DNA from: an uncultured Paracoccaceae bacterium
Lineage (GTDB): Bacteria > Pseudomonadota > Alphaproteobacteria > Rhodobacterales > Rhodobacteraceae
Direction of reading: 5' to 3'
DNA: 64,000 bases
Assembly (NCBI GenBank): GCA_947503965.1
Contig: CANNFU010000006.1
Coordinates: 1-64,000, forward strand
The position numbers were made by a program, and so were the translations under genes. Every line of letters starts with the position of its first letter. Within the stretch, counting starts at the first letter, position 1. Positions 21,797 to 31,473 of the stretch are shown here, piece after piece. The notes beneath the pieces are model-generated. The model saw only the letters and a program-made list of their open reading frames with translations, searched no databases and was not told where the DNA came from.

Positions 21797-22743
21797 GCCG
21801 GTTCGCGCAGGACGCGTGGGATCTTGAATTCCACGTTCTCTTCCGCGGTCACAACCTGTTCCACAGTGACATCGAACCGGTCGCGGAACGCGTCAATCAC
21901 TTCGTTGATCAGCACTTCGGGGGCGGAAGCACCTGCCGTGATGCCCATCGACCCGATCCCTTCCAATGCGCGCCAGTCGATATCTGTCGCACGCTGAACC
22001 AGTTGCGCATAACCGCAGCCTGCCCGCGCACCGACCTCGACCAGCCGCTTGGAGTTTGACGAATTTGGCGCACCGACCACCAGCATGGCATCGCATTTCG
22101 GGGCCATCGCCTTGACCGCATCTTGCCGGTTAGTCGTGGCGTAGCAGATGTCTTCCTTGTGGGGACCGACGATGCCGGGAAAACGCGTCTGCAAGGCCGC
22201 AACAATATCGGCGGTGTCGTCGACCGACAGGGTAGTTTGTGTGACAAAGGCCAGCTTTGCGGGGTCACGCACCTGAACGGTCGCCACGTCTTCAACCGTC
22301 TCGACCAGCAATACCTCGCCGTCCGGCAGCTGGCCCATCGTGCCCACGGTTTCGGGGTGGCCCTCGTGGCCAATCATGATCATCTGCAATCCGTTATCCG
22401 CATGGCGTTGGGCCTCGATATGCACCTTGCTGACAAGCGGGCAGGTGGCATCGACATAGATCATTTCGCGTTTTGCGGCCGCCGCAGGTACCGCCTTGGG
22501 CACACCATGCGCAGAGAAGATCACGGGGCGGTCATCGGGACATTCATCCAGTTCTTCGACGAAAACAGCACCTTTGTCGCGCAAACTGTCGACGACAAAT
22601 TTGTTGTGGACAATCTCGTGACGGACGTAAACGGGCGCGCCCCACTTCTCGATCGCCATTTCGACGATCTTGATCGCGCGATCCACACCGGCACAAAACC
22701 CGCGGGGGGCGGCGAGATAAAGGGTAAGGGGTGGTTTGCTCAT
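21793..22743 (-). CDS. ispH: 4-hydroxy-3-methylbut-2-enyl diphosphate reductase
   Basis: A 316-residue IspH (LytB). The three [4Fe-4S] cysteines are in [24 protein letters not shown] and GAPN-preceding [10 protein letters not shown], with the catalytic Glu region TLSVDD and the HGVPK active-site His. It makes IPP and DMAPP in the last MEP-pathway step. The frame is open well upstream, but the family starts at the ATG at 22743. It leads an eight-gene run of overlapping minus-strand genes down to 17781. Confidence 0.95.
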   Translation of the reverse strand: MSKPPLTLYLAAPRGFCAGVDRAIKIVEMAIEKWGAPVYVRHEIVHNKFVVDSLRDKGAVFVEELDECPDDRPVIFSAHGVPKAVPAAAAKREMIYVDATCPLVSKVHIEAQRHADNGLQMIMIGHEGHPETVGTMGQLPDGEVLLVETVEDVATVQVRDPAKLAFVTQTTLSVDDTADIVAALQTRFPGIVGPHKEDICYATTNRQDAVKAMAPKCDAMLVVGAPNSSNSKRLVEVGARAGCGYAQLVQRATDIDWRALEGIGSMGITAGASAPEVLINEVIDAFRDRFDVTVEQVVTAEENVEFKIPRVLREPA

Positions 22744-22864
22744 CACGGTCTCCGACAGGTGACCAAGACCTAAAACCTTGTCGCGGCAACGTCCAGTGTA
22801 ACCAGCCGTGATGAATTGGCGCGGTTGTCCGGACCTGTTGATAGAGCAAAGCCGATGCGTCTGA

Positions 22865-23437
22865 TCAGCTTTCCTCGGTGACTTCCTCGGCTGTTTCTGC
22901 GCGTGGTTCACGTGCGGGGCGACCGACAACATCGCGCAATTCGTCCAGTTCGATAAAGTTGTCTGCCTGGCGGCGCAATTCATCTGCGATCATTGGGGGC
23001 TGACTGCGGATCGTCGACACAACAGAAACGCGAACACCTTTGCGCTGCAATGCTTCGATCAGGGGCCGAAAATCACCATCACCCGAGAACAGTACAACGT
23101 GATCGACATAAGGGGCCAGTTCCATGGCATCGACGGCAAGCTCGATATCCATGTTGCCCTTGACCTTACGGCGGCCCATGCTGTCGGTATATTCCTTGGC
23201 TGGCTTCGTGACCATGGTAAAGCCATTGTAATGCAACCAATCGACGAGCGGCCGAATAGGCGAATATTCGTCATTTTCCAGCAAGGCTGTATAGTAAAAC
23301 GCCCGAAGCATCTTGCCGCGACGCATGAACTCTTGACGCAACAATTTGTAATCGATGTCAAACCCAAGTGACTTTGCGGCTGCATAGAGGTTCGAACCAT
23401 CGATGAAGAGCGCCAATCGCTCGTCCCGATAAAACAT
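22865..23437 (-). CDS. NYN domain protein, LabA/DUF88 family
   Basis: A 190-residue PIN-like nuclease. The metal-binding acids are in [17 protein letters not shown] (Asp near 12), [13 protein letters not shown] and [19 protein letters not shown], and the C-terminus is a charged tail rich in Glu. LabA/DUF88 proteins are predicted ribonucleases; in cyanobacteria LabA affects circadian output. AAGGA ahead of the ATG at 23437 supports this start over an upstream one. It is divergent from folK. Confidence 0.88.
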   Translation of the reverse strand: MFYRDERLALFIDGSNLYAAAKSLGFDIDYKLLRQEFMRRGKMLRAFYYTALLENDEYSPIRPLVDWLHYNGFTMVTKPAKEYTDSMGRRKVKGNMDIELAVDAMELAPYVDHVVLFSGDGDFRPLIEALQRKGVRVSVVSTIRSQPPMIADELRRQADNFIELDELRDVVGRPAREPRAETAEEVTEES

Positions 23438-23548
23438 TAATTTGTCCTTCCAAATGTGTGTTCTGCTTTTCATGTTTCGCTGAGTGGCTTGCATCATGCA
23501 GAACGTTCGGTACCTTAGCTCTTTCACCCAAACTGACAAGTGGCGAAA

Positions 23549-24121
23549 ATGAAGCATCTTGGCGAATTGGCGCTCATCGCGTTGGGAAGTAATCAAGAAT
23601 CATCATGGGGTGACCCAACGGAAACCGTGAAAAAAGCCATGCTCGCCATTGAAAAACTAACGCAAACCCCGGTTGAGAAAAGCCGTCTTTATAAAACACC
23701 GCCATTTCCTGCCGATGCAGGTCCGAGTTTTGTAAATGCCGCCGTTGCTGTGCGCACCAAGCTGGCAGCGCCGAACATGCTGCAGGCATTGCACCAGATT
23801 GAGGCCGAGGCGGGCCGCCAACGGCATGGCAGATGGAGACAGCGGACACTGGATCTTGATCTGATTGCCTGGGGTGATCTTGTTTGGCCTGACGCGCAGA
23901 CCCAGACAGACTGGCGCAATCTGTCGTTGATAGATCAGCAAAACCGGGCACCGGATGGTCTGGTCCTGCCCCATCCGCGTTTGCAGGACCGGTCCTTTGT
24001 TCTCGTACCGCTGGCAGATGTTGCACCTCATTGGCAGCATCCGTTGCTGGGCACGACCGTTCGCGAAATGCTTTCCGCGTGCCACGCGGATGATATCGCT
24101 TCGGTTGTCGCAATACCGTAG
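23549..24121 (+). CDS. folK: 2-amino-4-hydroxy-6-hydroxymethyldihydropteridine diphosphokinase
   Basis: A 190-residue HPPK. The signature blocks are ALIALGSNQESSWGDP, SRLYKTPPFPADAGPSFVNAAV and RHGRWRQRTLDLDLIAWGD (the HPPK PROSITE region), ending HPRLQDRSFVLVPLADVAP. It transfers pyrophosphate from ATP to the pterin in folate synthesis. A GTG three codons upstream (23540) is an equally possible start. The gene ends at a strong hairpin. Confidence 0.94.
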   Translation: MKHLGELALIALGSNQESSWGDPTETVKKAMLAIEKLTQTPVEKSRLYKTPPFPADAGPSFVNAAVAVRTKLAAPNMLQALHQIEAEAGRQRHGRWRQRTLDLDLIAWGDLVWPDAQTQTDWRNLSLIDQQNRAPDGLVLPHPRLQDRSFVLVPLADVAPHWQHPLLGTTVREMLSACHADDIASVVAIP

Positions 24122-24151
24122 GCGGGGCCCTGTCCAACAAGGGCCCCGCCT
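24120..24151. terminator. Convergent-gene hairpin
   Basis: AGGCGGGGCCCT (24120-24131) and AGGGCCCCGCCT (24140-24151) form a perfect 12-bp stem with an 8-base loop between the convergent folK and cupin genes. T-runs are poor on both sides, so efficiency is uncertain. Confidence 0.7.
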
Positions 24152-24159
24152 TGGGTCCG

Positions 24160-24588
24160 CTATTCAGAGAAACTGGTGGCCGAGGGGCCAGCGCCGATTT
24201 CCAGAATGCGCACATCGCCGTCCCGCGCGATCATGTAATGCACACTGCCAGCGGGCGTTATTGCCACACTTCCTGCCGGGAATTCCTGCTCATTACCGGG
24301 GTCAACTGTGGTGCCGGTGCCCAGATACATCGTGCCTTCGACCACAACCGACATCCGGTCATCATCATGAACATGCGGTGGGAAAAACGCGCCAGCACCC
24401 AAAACCGAATTTGCCGCATAAAGGCCCTCGGCGTCAAAGCGCCCCGTGATAAAAGCCGCGGACACGCCTTCAAACTGGGGATGGGGGTTCAAAATCATAT
24501 CCGTCAGCGTCTTCTTCTCGATCGACTGCGCGTCGGCACTGCCCGCCATCAATATCGCGATCGCTGTAATTCTCCTGATAGCGTGCAT
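24160..24588 (-). CDS. Secreted cupin-domain protein
   Basis: A 142-residue single-domain cupin with a signal peptide (MHAIRRITAIAILMAGSADA). Motif 1 is FFPPHVHDDDRMSVVVEGTMYLG, with two His and an acidic residue, and motif 2 is GSVAITPAGSVHYMIA with a His. The metal-binding set is largely complete, so a metal-dependent periplasmic role is possible but unassigned. It is divergent from a TetR regulator that starts 70 bases away, and is a likely target of that regulator. Confidence 0.83.
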   Translation of the reverse strand: MHAIRRITAIAILMAGSADAQSIEKKTLTDMILNPHPQFEGVSAAFITGRFDAEGLYAANSVLGAGAFFPPHVHDDDRMSVVVEGTMYLGTGTTVDPGNEQEFPAGSVAITPAGSVHYMIARDGDVRILEIGAGPSATSFSE

Positions 24589-24614
24589 AGTGTATTCCCT
24601 AACTCCGTTGGTTT

Positions 24615-24632
24615 ATGTACTACTCAGTATAT
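24615..24632. promoter_or_regulatory. Candidate TetR operator between cupin and regulator genes
   Basis: ATGTACT (24615-24621), spacer ACTC, AGTATAT (24626-24632): a near-perfect inverted repeat with one mismatch per arm, in the 69-base AT-rich gap between two divergent start codons. Placement and symmetry fit autoregulation plus control of the cupin gene by the adjacent TetR protein; this is inferred. Confidence 0.5.
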
Positions 24633-24657
24633 AAATTTGCGAAAGAATAAAATACTG

Positions 24658-25275
24658 ATGAGTTCACAAATAAGAGATCAACCCAAAACTGGCCGCGGCA
24701 GACCCCGTGGGTTCGATGAAACGGCCGTTCTGGAAGGGCTGACCCAAACGTTCTGGCGCAAGGGGTTTGTCGACGCGTCGCTGGATGATCTGAGCCAAGC
24801 AACCGGCGCGGCGCGTGCCAGCCTGTACAAAATCTACGGCGACAAGACCGATCTGCTTGTTGCGGCACTGGAGCATTACGCTGCCCACTTTGATTCGCGT
24901 GTTGCCGCAGCCATCGCCGGGACAGACACCGCCGACGATGCCCTGCGCAGCGTCATGCGGGCAAGCGCAGACCGCCTGACAGATCCGGATGCACCACCGG
25001 GATGCTTGCGGTGTCGCGCGACATTGGAAATGTCAAAGGTTGATCCCCGCACCGACGCCGCAATTGCACGTGCCAACGCGGCATTCACGCGCAATATGGC
25101 GCGTTTACTGGCGATGAACGCTGATTTGGACATGCCAGATCAGGACTTGGCGGATAAGGCCGCCTTTCTGACAGCCATTGTAAATGGCATGGTCATATCG
25201 GCCAGCGCGGGGGCGGACCGGGCAACGCTTCATGCGATCGTCGACCGTGCCGTGGATGCGGTGCGCGCCACCTGA
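24658..25275 (+). CDS. TetR/AcrR family transcriptional regulator
   Basis: A 205-residue regulator with the N-terminal HTH GFDETAVLEGLTQTFWRKGFVDASLDDLSQATGAARASLYKIYGDK (about 19-65; the recognition helix ends SLYKIYGDK). The C-terminal ligand domain includes GCLRCRATLEMSKVDP, a pattern seen in the TetR subgroup near reductases and cupins. Start chosen at the ATG at 24658, just before the Arg-rich arm; the frame runs upstream through the cupin gene antisense and is not coding there. Confidence 0.9.
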   Translation: MSSQIRDQPKTGRGRPRGFDETAVLEGLTQTFWRKGFVDASLDDLSQATGAARASLYKIYGDKTDLLVAALEHYAAHFDSRVAAAIAGTDTADDALRSVMRASADRLTDPDAPPGCLRCRATLEMSKVDPRTDAAIARANAAFTRNMARLLAMNADLDMPDQDLADKAAFLTAIVNGMVISASAGADRATLHAIVDRAVDAVRAT

Positions 25276-25304
25276 AATCCTTGGCGAATAAGGGGTCGAA
25301 GGGC

Positions 25305-25333
25305 TTGTCAATAGCTGCGGGACGCTCTAGATA
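25305..25333 (+). promoter_or_regulatory. Possible sigma-70-type promoter of rpoZ
   Basis: TTGTCA (25305-25310), 17-base spacer, TAGATA (25328-25333), 40 bases before the rpoZ ATG. The -35 is good and the -10 weak. Spacing and location are the support. Confidence 0.4.
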
Positions 25334-25372
25334 GGCGACTTCTGACCCCCATTTGCTTGTTGGAGTACGTCC

Positions 25373-25726
25373 ATGGCCCGCGTCACCGTAGAAGATTGCG
25401 TCGATAAAGTTCCGAACCGGTTTGAGCTGGTGATGCTTGCCGCGCATCGCGCCCGCGAGATTTCCGCCGGCGCACCGATCACGGTGAACCGCGACAATGA
25501 CAAAAACCCTGTCGTGTCCCTGCGTGAGATTGCTGAAGAAACCCAGCAGGCCGACGATCTGCGCGAACGCATGATCGAATCCAACCAGACCCAGATCGAG
25601 GTGGATGAACCGGAAGAGGACAGCATGTCCCTGCTCATGGGTGCCGAAACCGACAAACCCGTCGAAGACGACATGTCAGAAGAGAAATTGCTGCGCGCGC
25701 TCATGGATGCGCAAGGACAGCGTTAA
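25373..25726 (+). CDS. rpoZ: RNA polymerase subunit omega
   Basis: A 117-residue omega subunit. It begins [20 protein letters not shown], then [13 protein letters not shown] and [10 protein letters not shown], the family's conserved core; the rest is an acidic tail of about 55 residues, longer than in enterics and usual for alphaproteobacteria. Omega chaperones beta' and forms ppGpp site 1 with it. It is directly upstream of relA, the standard arrangement. Confidence 0.96.
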   Translation: MARVTVEDCVDKVPNRFELVMLAAHRAREISAGAPITVNRDNDKNPVVSLREIAEETQQADDLRERMIESNQTQIEVDEPEEDSMSLLMGAETDKPVEDDMSEEKLLRALMDAQGQR

Positions 25727-25765
25727 GGTCGCCACACCGGCCTTCAATGGATAGGCGCGGACCCG

Positions 25766-27898
25766 ATGACGACTGCTGAAGATCTGATTGCAACGGTCCG
25801 CACCTACAATCCCAAATCAAACCATGCGCTGCTGACAGAGGCTTTTGCCTTTGGTGCCGAAATGCACGAAGGGCAGTTCCGCCATTCGGGCGAGCCTTAC
25901 TTTACCCACCCAGTTGCCGTGGCATCCATTTTGGCGGGGCAGCAAATGGATGACGCAACCATCGTCACAGCGTTGCTGCATGACACGATCGAAGACACCA
26001 AGGCATCTTATGCGGAGGTGGAAAAGCGTTTCGGACGCGAGATTGCAGAGCTTGTCGATGGTGTCACCAAGCTGACGAACCTGCAACTGACCTCAACCCA
26101 TACCAAACAGGCCGAAAACTTTCGCAAGCTCTTCATGGCCACTAGCCGCGACCTGCGCGTGACCCTGGTCAAGCTCGCTGACCGTCTGCACAACATGCGC
26201 ACGATCAAGTCCATGCGTCCGGAAAAGCAGGCGCAAAAGGCGCGCGAAACCATGGATATCTTTGCGCCTCTCGCGGGCCGCATGGGTATGCAATGGATGC
26301 GCGAGGAACTCGAAGACCTATCGTTCCGTGTCCTCAACCCCGAAGGCCGCAATTCGATTATCCGGCGGTTCATCACGCTGCAACGCGAGGCCGGTGATGT
26401 GGTGCAAAAGATCACCGCCGACATGCGGGTCGAACTGGAAAAGGCCAGCATTGAGGCTGACGTGATCGGACGCGCCAAGAAACCCTATTCGATCTGGCGC
26501 AAGATGCAGGAAAAGGATCAGGGCTTCAGTCGGCTGTCAGATATCTATGGCTTTCGCGTCATCGTCGCGACCGAAGCGGACTGCTACCGCGTGCTGGGTG
26601 CCATCCACCAACGCTGGCGCGCGGTTCCCGGCCGGTTCAAGGATTACATCAGCCAACCCAAATCGAACGGCTACCGGTCGATCCACACGACTGTCTCGGG
26701 GCGTGATGGCAAACAGGTTGAGGTACAGATCAGAACCCGCGAAATGCATGAAGTGGCAGAGACCGGCGTTGCTGCGCACTGGTCCTACAAGAACGGCGAA
26801 CGGGTCGAGAACCGCTTTGCCGTTGATCCGGTGCACTGGATTTCGTCACTGACCGAACGTCTGGACGATGATCAGGATCACGAAGACTTCCTCGAAGCGG
26901 TCAAGCTGGAGATGTACACCGATCAGGTGTTCTGCTTCACGCCGAAGGGTGACGTGATCAAGCTGCCCCGCGGGGCCACACCGATTGATTTCGCTTATGC
27001 AATCCACACCCGGATCGGTGCGGCTTGCGTGGGCGCAAAGGTGGATGGGCTGCGTGTGCCACTGTGGACCCGGTTGAAAAACGGCCAGTCGGTCGACATC
27101 ATCACCGCCGAAGGGCAGACACCGCAGGTCACATGGATCGATATCGCCGTCACCGGCCGGGCCAAGACCGCGATCCGCCGATCCCTGCGCGAGGAAGACC
27201 GCGAACGTTTCATGCGGTTGGGGCAGGAACTGGCGCGTGTCGCCTTTGAAAATGTCGGCAAAAAATGCACCGACAAGGCGCTGCGCATCGCGACCAAGGC
27301 GCTTGCCATTGATAATGTAGATGAACTCTTGGCGCGGCTTGGCAGCGCCGAAATCACAGGACGCGAGGTCGTGCGTGCGATCTACCCCGAGCTTGAACAG
27401 CAGCAGGGTGAGGAAATCGAACAAGGGCGTGCCGTGGTCGGTTTATCCCCGGATCAGGTACAGCATCGCGGCGCCTGCTGTCAGCCGGTCCCGGGCGAGC
27501 GTATTTTAGGTATCACCTTTCGCGGGCAGGGCGTCATGGTGCATGCCATTGATTGCGCGGCATTGGCCGATTACGAGGATCAGCCAGATCGCTGGCTTGA
27601 CCTGCATTGGCAGGAAGGCACGCATAGCGCCGTCAACACTGTGACCTTTGATGCCACCATCGCGAATTCCACTGGGGTACTGGGACGTATTTGCACATTG
27701 ATCGGGGAACAGAACGCCAATATCTCTGACCTTAGGTTCATTGATCGGAAACCTGATTATTTTAGGCTTCTGATCGACGTGGATTTGCGCGATGCGGAGC
27801 ATTTGCACCGTGTCATGACCGCGCTTGAGGCAGAGAATAACGTATCCTCTATCGTGCGCTATCGCGATCCAGGATTGGCGAGTGCAGGGCGCGGGTAA
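25766..27898 (+). CDS. relA: Bifunctional (p)ppGpp synthetase/hydrolase
   Basis: A 710-residue Rsh protein. The HD hydrolase domain has the metal His/Asp in GEPYFTHPVAVAS (His48) and LLHDTIEDTK (His72-Asp73), so hydrolase activity is expected. The synthetase domain shows AKKPYSIWRKMQEK, DIYGFRVIV and KSNGYRSIHTTV. A TGS domain starts at CFTPKGDVIKLPRGATPIDF, followed by the helical/zinc-finger region and an ACT domain at the C-terminus. It is the single long RelA/SpoT type of alphaproteobacteria controlling the stringent response. Follows rpoZ by 39 bases. Confidence 0.95.
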   Translation: MTTAEDLIATVRTYNPKSNHALLTEAFAFGAEMHEGQFRHSGEPYFTHPVAVASILAGQQMDDATIVTALLHDTIEDTKASYAEVEKRFGREIAELVDGVTKLTNLQLTSTHTKQAENFRKLFMATSRDLRVTLVKLADRLHNMRTIKSMRPEKQAQKARETMDIFAPLAGRMGMQWMREELEDLSFRVLNPEGRNSIIRRFITLQREAGDVVQKITADMRVELEKASIEADVIGRAKKPYSIWRKMQEKDQGFSRLSDIYGFRVIVATEADCYRVLGAIHQRWRAVPGRFKDYISQPKSNGYRSIHTTVSGRDGKQVEVQIRTREMHEVAETGVAAHWSYKNGERVENRFAVDPVHWISSLTERLDDDQDHEDFLEAVKLEMYTDQVFCFTPKGDVIKLPRGATPIDFAYAIHTRIGAACVGAKVDGLRVPLWTRLKNGQSVDIITAEGQTPQVTWIDIAVTGRAKTAIRRSLREEDRERFMRLGQELARVAFENVGKKCTDKALRIATKALAIDNVDELLARLGSAEITGREVVRAIYPELEQQQGEEIEQGRAVVGLSPDQVQHRGACCQPVPGERILGITFRGQGVMVHAIDCAALADYEDQPDRWLDLHWQEGTHSAVNTVTFDATIANSTGVLGRICTLIGEQNANISDLRFIDRKPDYFRLLIDVDLRDAEHLHRVMTALEAENNVSSIVRYRDPGLASAGRG

Positions 27899-27922
27899 AC
27901 CGCCAGGTAAGGATAATGATCA

Positions 27923-28609
27923 GTGGTGTTCAAACGCAGGGATAGACGGGCGATCTGGCGGGTCGTGTTCGACTTTTTCTATCCCCGTGGCGGTTGGGCG
28001 CGCGCGGCACAATATGTCAAACACAGGGTCCGGCGTTTACCGGACACGCCCGAAAAGATATCGCGCGGCATCGCGGCAGGTGTCTTTACGGCCTTCACAC
28101 CGTTTTACGGGCTGCATTTCATCGTTGCGGCGATCATTGCCCGCTTGATGCGCGGCAATATTCTTGCGGCCCTGCTGGGGACGTTCTTTGGCAATCCGCT
28201 GACATATATCCCGATTGGTGTCGCGTCACTGGGCACCGGCTATTGGTTGATTGACCGGCCCTTCAATACGGCCTTGTTCGGCATTGGCGGTGATGCGGAC
28301 CCCAACTACTGCACGCTTGGCTGCCGTTTTGCGAATGCATTCTATGACATCTCGCATAATTTCATGGCGATGTTCACCGCTGAGGTTGCCGATTGGCACG
28401 GGCTGGCCGACTTTTATCATGAGGTGTTCTACCCCTACATGATCGGCGGCGTCCTGCCCGGGGTGATATGTGGGGGGGCGTGCTACTACATCTCTGTCCC
28501 GCTGATCGCGGCCTATCAGAAACGGCGACGCAAGCTGTTGCAGGCCAAGCTGGAGCAGTTGACGAAAAAAACGGTATCTGCGGATGACGACGGCCCATCA
28601 ACGCCCTAG
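27923..28609 (+). CDS. DUF2062 membrane protein
   Basis: A 228-residue protein with a basic N-terminus and a DUF2062 core: [52 protein letters not shown]. Two or three further membrane segments follow and the C-terminus is a Lys-rich helix. Function is unknown; a DUF2062 gene at this spot between relA and pdxJ is common in Rhodobacterales. The start shown is GTG, nine or so bases after AAGGA; the next codon is also GTG. Confidence 0.85.
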   Translation: MVFKRRDRRAIWRVVFDFFYPRGGWARAAQYVKHRVRRLPDTPEKISRGIAAGVFTAFTPFYGLHFIVAAIIARLMRGNILAALLGTFFGNPLTYIPIGVASLGTGYWLIDRPFNTALFGIGGDADPNYCTLGCRFANAFYDISHNFMAMFTAEVADWHGLADFYHEVFYPYMIGGVLPGVICGGACYYISVPLIAAYQKRRRKLLQAKLEQLTKKTVSADDDGPSTP

Positions 28610-28634
28610 GTTCGGTCGGGAAGGGGAAGAGCTG

Positions 28635-29381
28635 ATGAATACAAAGACACTTCGTTTGGGCGTCAACATCGATCACGTCGCGACCGTGCGGAACGCCCGT
28701 GGCGGGGCGGTTCCGGACCCAGTACGCGCCGCCATCATGGCAGAAGAGGCCGGGGCCGACGGCATCACCGCCCATCTGCGCGAAGACCGGCGGCACATCA
28801 CCGATACCGATATCGAAGGGTTGATGGCCGCATTGAAAGGCCCGCTGAATTTCGAAATGGCCGCAACTGCCGAGATGCAGCAAATCGCGCTCCGCCATAA
28901 GCCCCACGCGGTCTGCATTGTGCCTGAAAAGCGCGAGGAACGGACGACCGAAGGCGGGCTTGAGGTCGCGCGCGAGGAAAACGCGCTCGCCCATTACATC
29001 GCCCCGCTGCGCGACGCCGGATGCCGGGTATCAATCTTCATCGCCGCCGATCAGCGTCAGATCGAAGCCGCCAATCGCATCGGCGCAGAGGTCATCGAAC
29101 TTCACACCGGCGCTTATTGTGATGCCCACGCCGAAGGGCGGTTTGACGAACGGGACAAAGAACTGCGGAAACTCACCGATATGGCCGCTTTTGCTGATGA
29201 TCTGGGGCTTGAGGTGCATGCCGGGCACGGTCTGACCTATGATTGCGTCCGCCCGATTGCAGCACTTCCGCAGGTGATCGAGCTAAACATCGGGCATTTC
29301 CTGATCGGAGAGGCGATCTTTCGCGGTTTGGGGCCCGCGATCCGGGAAATGCGCCAAATCATGGACGCCGCCCGCGCATGA
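28635..29381 (+). CDS. pdxJ: Pyridoxine 5'-phosphate synthase
   Basis: A 248-residue TIM-barrel PNP synthase. It starts with [18 protein letters not shown] and has [54 protein letters not shown] and [13 protein letters not shown], all PdxJ signatures. It condenses 1-deoxyxylulose 5-phosphate with 3-amino-1-hydroxyacetone phosphate in B6 synthesis. I start at 28635 although the frame is open for 17 more codons, because the family begins at the beta strand. The stop overlaps the next ATG (ATGA). Confidence 0.96.
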   Translation: MNTKTLRLGVNIDHVATVRNARGGAVPDPVRAAIMAEEAGADGITAHLREDRRHITDTDIEGLMAALKGPLNFEMAATAEMQQIALRHKPHAVCIVPEKREERTTEGGLEVAREENALAHYIAPLRDAGCRVSIFIAADQRQIEAANRIGAEVIELHTGAYCDAHAEGRFDERDKELRKLTDMAAFADDLGLEVHAGHGLTYDCVRPIAALPQVIELNIGHFLIGEAIFRGLGPAIREMRQIMDAARA

Positions 29382-29860
29382 GCAACGGTCAACTTGTCGT
29401 CACGCAAGCTGAACGCGATGCGATGCGGGCCGTGACAGATCACGCCCGCGCGCTCAAGGAACAGGGCCATGAGATCATATTCACCTCGGCCGTGGTGATG
29501 GATGGCAAAGTGGTCGCAACCGCCCGGAACGAGGCGGCAGACACCAACGATGTCAGCCGTCATGCGGAGGTTGTGGCCATCGCAAGGGCGACGGACGCCT
29601 TGGGCACCCGCGACCTGACCGGTGCCACCCTGATCGCATCCTGCCAACCCTGCGAGATGTGTTTGTCTGCCATGCGCTGGGTCCGGATTGACCGGGTCAT
29701 TTTTGCGGCCCAGCAGGCGAATACGAAACCCGCCTTTTTCCGCTTTCCCAAACTGACCATTACAGATTTTCATGCTGCCTGCGACGGGGCTTTTGAATGG
29801 TTCGGGGGCCTCGACGAAGATTGCGTCGCCCATATCTATCAGGACAAGGACGACACATGA
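29378..29860 (+). CDS. Nucleoside/nucleotide deaminase, CDA superfamily
   Basis: A 160-residue zinc deaminase. The zinc site is SRHAEVVAI (His-Ala-Glu, near residues 61-63) and [12 protein letters not shown] (PCxxC, near 87-93), as in guanine deaminase, TadA and dCMP deaminases. It differs from TadA in lacking the tRNA-binding C-terminus, and a guanine-deaminase-like or general nucleobase deaminase is more likely. It overlaps pdxJ and the next gene by 4 bases each. It is not usually part of the pdxJ-acpS run. Confidence 0.82.
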   Translation: MSNGQLVVTQAERDAMRAVTDHARALKEQGHEIIFTSAVVMDGKVVATARNEAADTNDVSRHAEVVAIARATDALGTRDLTGATLIASCQPCEMCLSAMRWVRIDRVIFAAQQANTKPAFFRFPKLTITDFHAACDGAFEWFGGLDEDCVAHIYQDKDDT

Positions 29861-30171
29861 TCCGGCATATTGTCCTGCTTGCGCTTCATGATGATCACGA
29901 CGCCGATGAATTGGTCACGATCATGGACCAGCTTGCCGCACTTGCAGGCCAGCTGCCCGGCTTCACCGGTTTCGAACATGGGGCCAACAAGGATTATGAG
30001 GGCAAATCGCAAAACTACCCTTACGGTTTCATCGGCACATTCGCGGACGCAGCAGCGTTGCAGACCTATGCGACCGACGCGCGCCATAGTGCGTTGGGCG
30101 CACGTTTGGTCGATCTTTGCAAAGGCGGTGCTGAGGGGGTCATGGTCATCGATCTGGAGGTGACGAAATGA
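29857..30171 (+). CDS. Dabb (stress-responsive A/B barrel) protein
   Basis: A 104-residue dimeric alpha-beta barrel protein: [64 protein letters not shown]. This is the full Dabb pattern, including the H-x8-H tail near residues 70-80. Members include small oxygenases and cyclases, and most are unassigned. It overlaps the deaminase by 4 bases upstream and acpS by 4 downstream, so it is locked into the operon. Confidence 0.86.
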   Translation: MIRHIVLLALHDDHDADELVTIMDQLAALAGQLPGFTGFEHGANKDYEGKSQNYPYGFIGTFADAAALQTYATDARHSALGARLVDLCKGGAEGVMVIDLEVTK

Positions 30172-30569
30172 TCCTTGGCGTCGGCACCGATCTGGCCAAT
30201 ATCGACCGGATCGCAGGCACGCTTGAACGGTTCGGCGACCGGTTCCGCAACAGGGTGTTCACCGATGTCGAACAGCGCAAGGCGGAACGGCGCAAGGATG
30301 TGGCCGGTACCTATGCCAAACGCTGGGCCGCGAAAGAGGCGTGTTCCAAGGCGTTGGGCACTGGCCTGCGCATGGGGATTTCCTGGAAAGACATGGCCGT
30401 GTCCAACCTGCGCACCGGACAACCCGTCATGGCGGTGACCGGCTGGGCCAAGGAGCGGCTGGATCAGATGACGCCTGCGGGGCACGAGGCCATCATTCAC
30501 GTGACTTTGACCGATGATCACCCTTGGGCACAGGCCTTTGTGGTGATCGAGGCGCGGCCCATCGCTTGA
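30168..30569 (+). CDS. acpS: Holo-[acyl-carrier-protein] synthase
   Basis: A 133-residue phosphopantetheinyl transferase of the AcpS type. [20 protein letters not shown] carries the Mg2+-binding Asp, and [20 protein letters not shown] the second acidic site and CoA region. It loads ACP with 4'-phosphopantetheine. It precedes lepB by 52 bases, the usual order pdxJ-acpS-lepB-rnc-era. Confidence 0.95.
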   Translation: MILGVGTDLANIDRIAGTLERFGDRFRNRVFTDVEQRKAERRKDVAGTYAKRWAAKEACSKALGTGLRMGISWKDMAVSNLRTGQPVMAVTGWAKERLDQMTPAGHEAIIHVTLTDDHPWAQAFVVIEARPIA

Positions 30570-30621
30570 CAGGGCAGGCCAGCCACCTCATGTAGCCACA
30601 AACCAATCAAAGGATCAGGCA

Positions 30622-31473
30622 ATGGCCGAAAAAACCGGATTTATCGGCGGAATTGTCGAAACCGTGAAAACCATCTTCTGGGCGCTTGTGATTGCGGGGA
30701 TATTCCGGACCGTGTTCTTTCAGCCGTTCTGGATTCCGTCAGGGTCGATGAAGGACACCTTGCTGATCGGTGACTTCCTGTTCGTCAACAAAATGGCGTA
30801 TGGCTATTCCTATGCATCCTGCCCATCAATCCGCATACCGCAGATTGGTTTGGATATCGGTGCCGATGATTTTTGTGGCTGGTTCGAAGACCGGGAAGAC
30901 CGGCTGTTCGGTTCCGATCCAGAACGCGGCGATATCGTGGTGTTCCGACATCCTGTGACCGGCATGGATTTCATCAAACGTGTGGTCGGCATGCCGGGTG
31001 ATCGCATACAGATGCAAGGCGGGCGGCTTGTCATCAATGATACGCCTGTTCAGGTCGAGGATGCGGGCACTTTCACCGAAATCATGGCCCCACAAGGCCC
31101 GCTGCAATTGCGGCCCCGCTGTGAAAACAGCCCCATTGGCATGGGGGCGGAATGCACCAAAAGCCGGCAGATCGAAACATTGCCCGGCGGCGCGCAGCAC
31201 AATATCCTCAACATTATTGATCAGCCGCCCAGCCGTCTGTCAAACGACGACACCGGCGTTTTCACCGTGCCCGAGGGGCAGTTCTTTTTCATGGGCGATA
31301 ACCGTGACAACTCTAACGACAGTCGCGTGCCGCAGACCCGCAACGGGGTGGGATTTGTTGAACGCAAAGATCTTGTCGGGCGGGCAGATCGTGTGATGTT
31401 CTCATCTGCCGGTCGTTCCATGTTTGCCTTCTGGACATGGCGCAGTGACCGTTTTTTCAAGGCGCTCGAGTGA
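30622..31473 (+). CDS. lepB: Signal peptidase I
   Basis: A 283-residue S26 peptidase. One membrane anchor at about 14-34 precedes [19 protein letters not shown] with catalytic Ser42; the general-base Lys is in [14 protein letters not shown], and the terminal box is [14 protein letters not shown]. It cleaves Sec and Tat signal peptides at the periplasmic face. The 4-base overlap with rnc (GTGA) is typical of this operon. Confidence 0.96.
   Translation: MAEKTGFIGGIVETVKTIFWALVIAGIFRTVFFQPFWIPSGSMKDTLLIGDFLFVNKMAYGYSYASCPSIRIPQIGLDIGADDFCGWFEDREDRLFGSDPERGDIVVFRHPVTGMDFIKRVVGMPGDRIQMQGGRLVINDTPVQVEDAGTFTEIMAPQGPLQLRPRCENSPIGMGAECTKSRQIETLPGGAQHNILNIIDQPPSRLSNDDTGVFTVPEGQFFFMGDNRDNSNDSRVPQTRNGVGFVERKDLVGRADRVMFSSAGRSMFAFWTWRSDRFFKALE

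Noticed and set aside
24151..24657. N-terminal extension of the TetR regulator through the cupin gene
   Set aside because: The extension is antisense to the cupin gene; the regulator's own DNA-binding domain starts after 24658.
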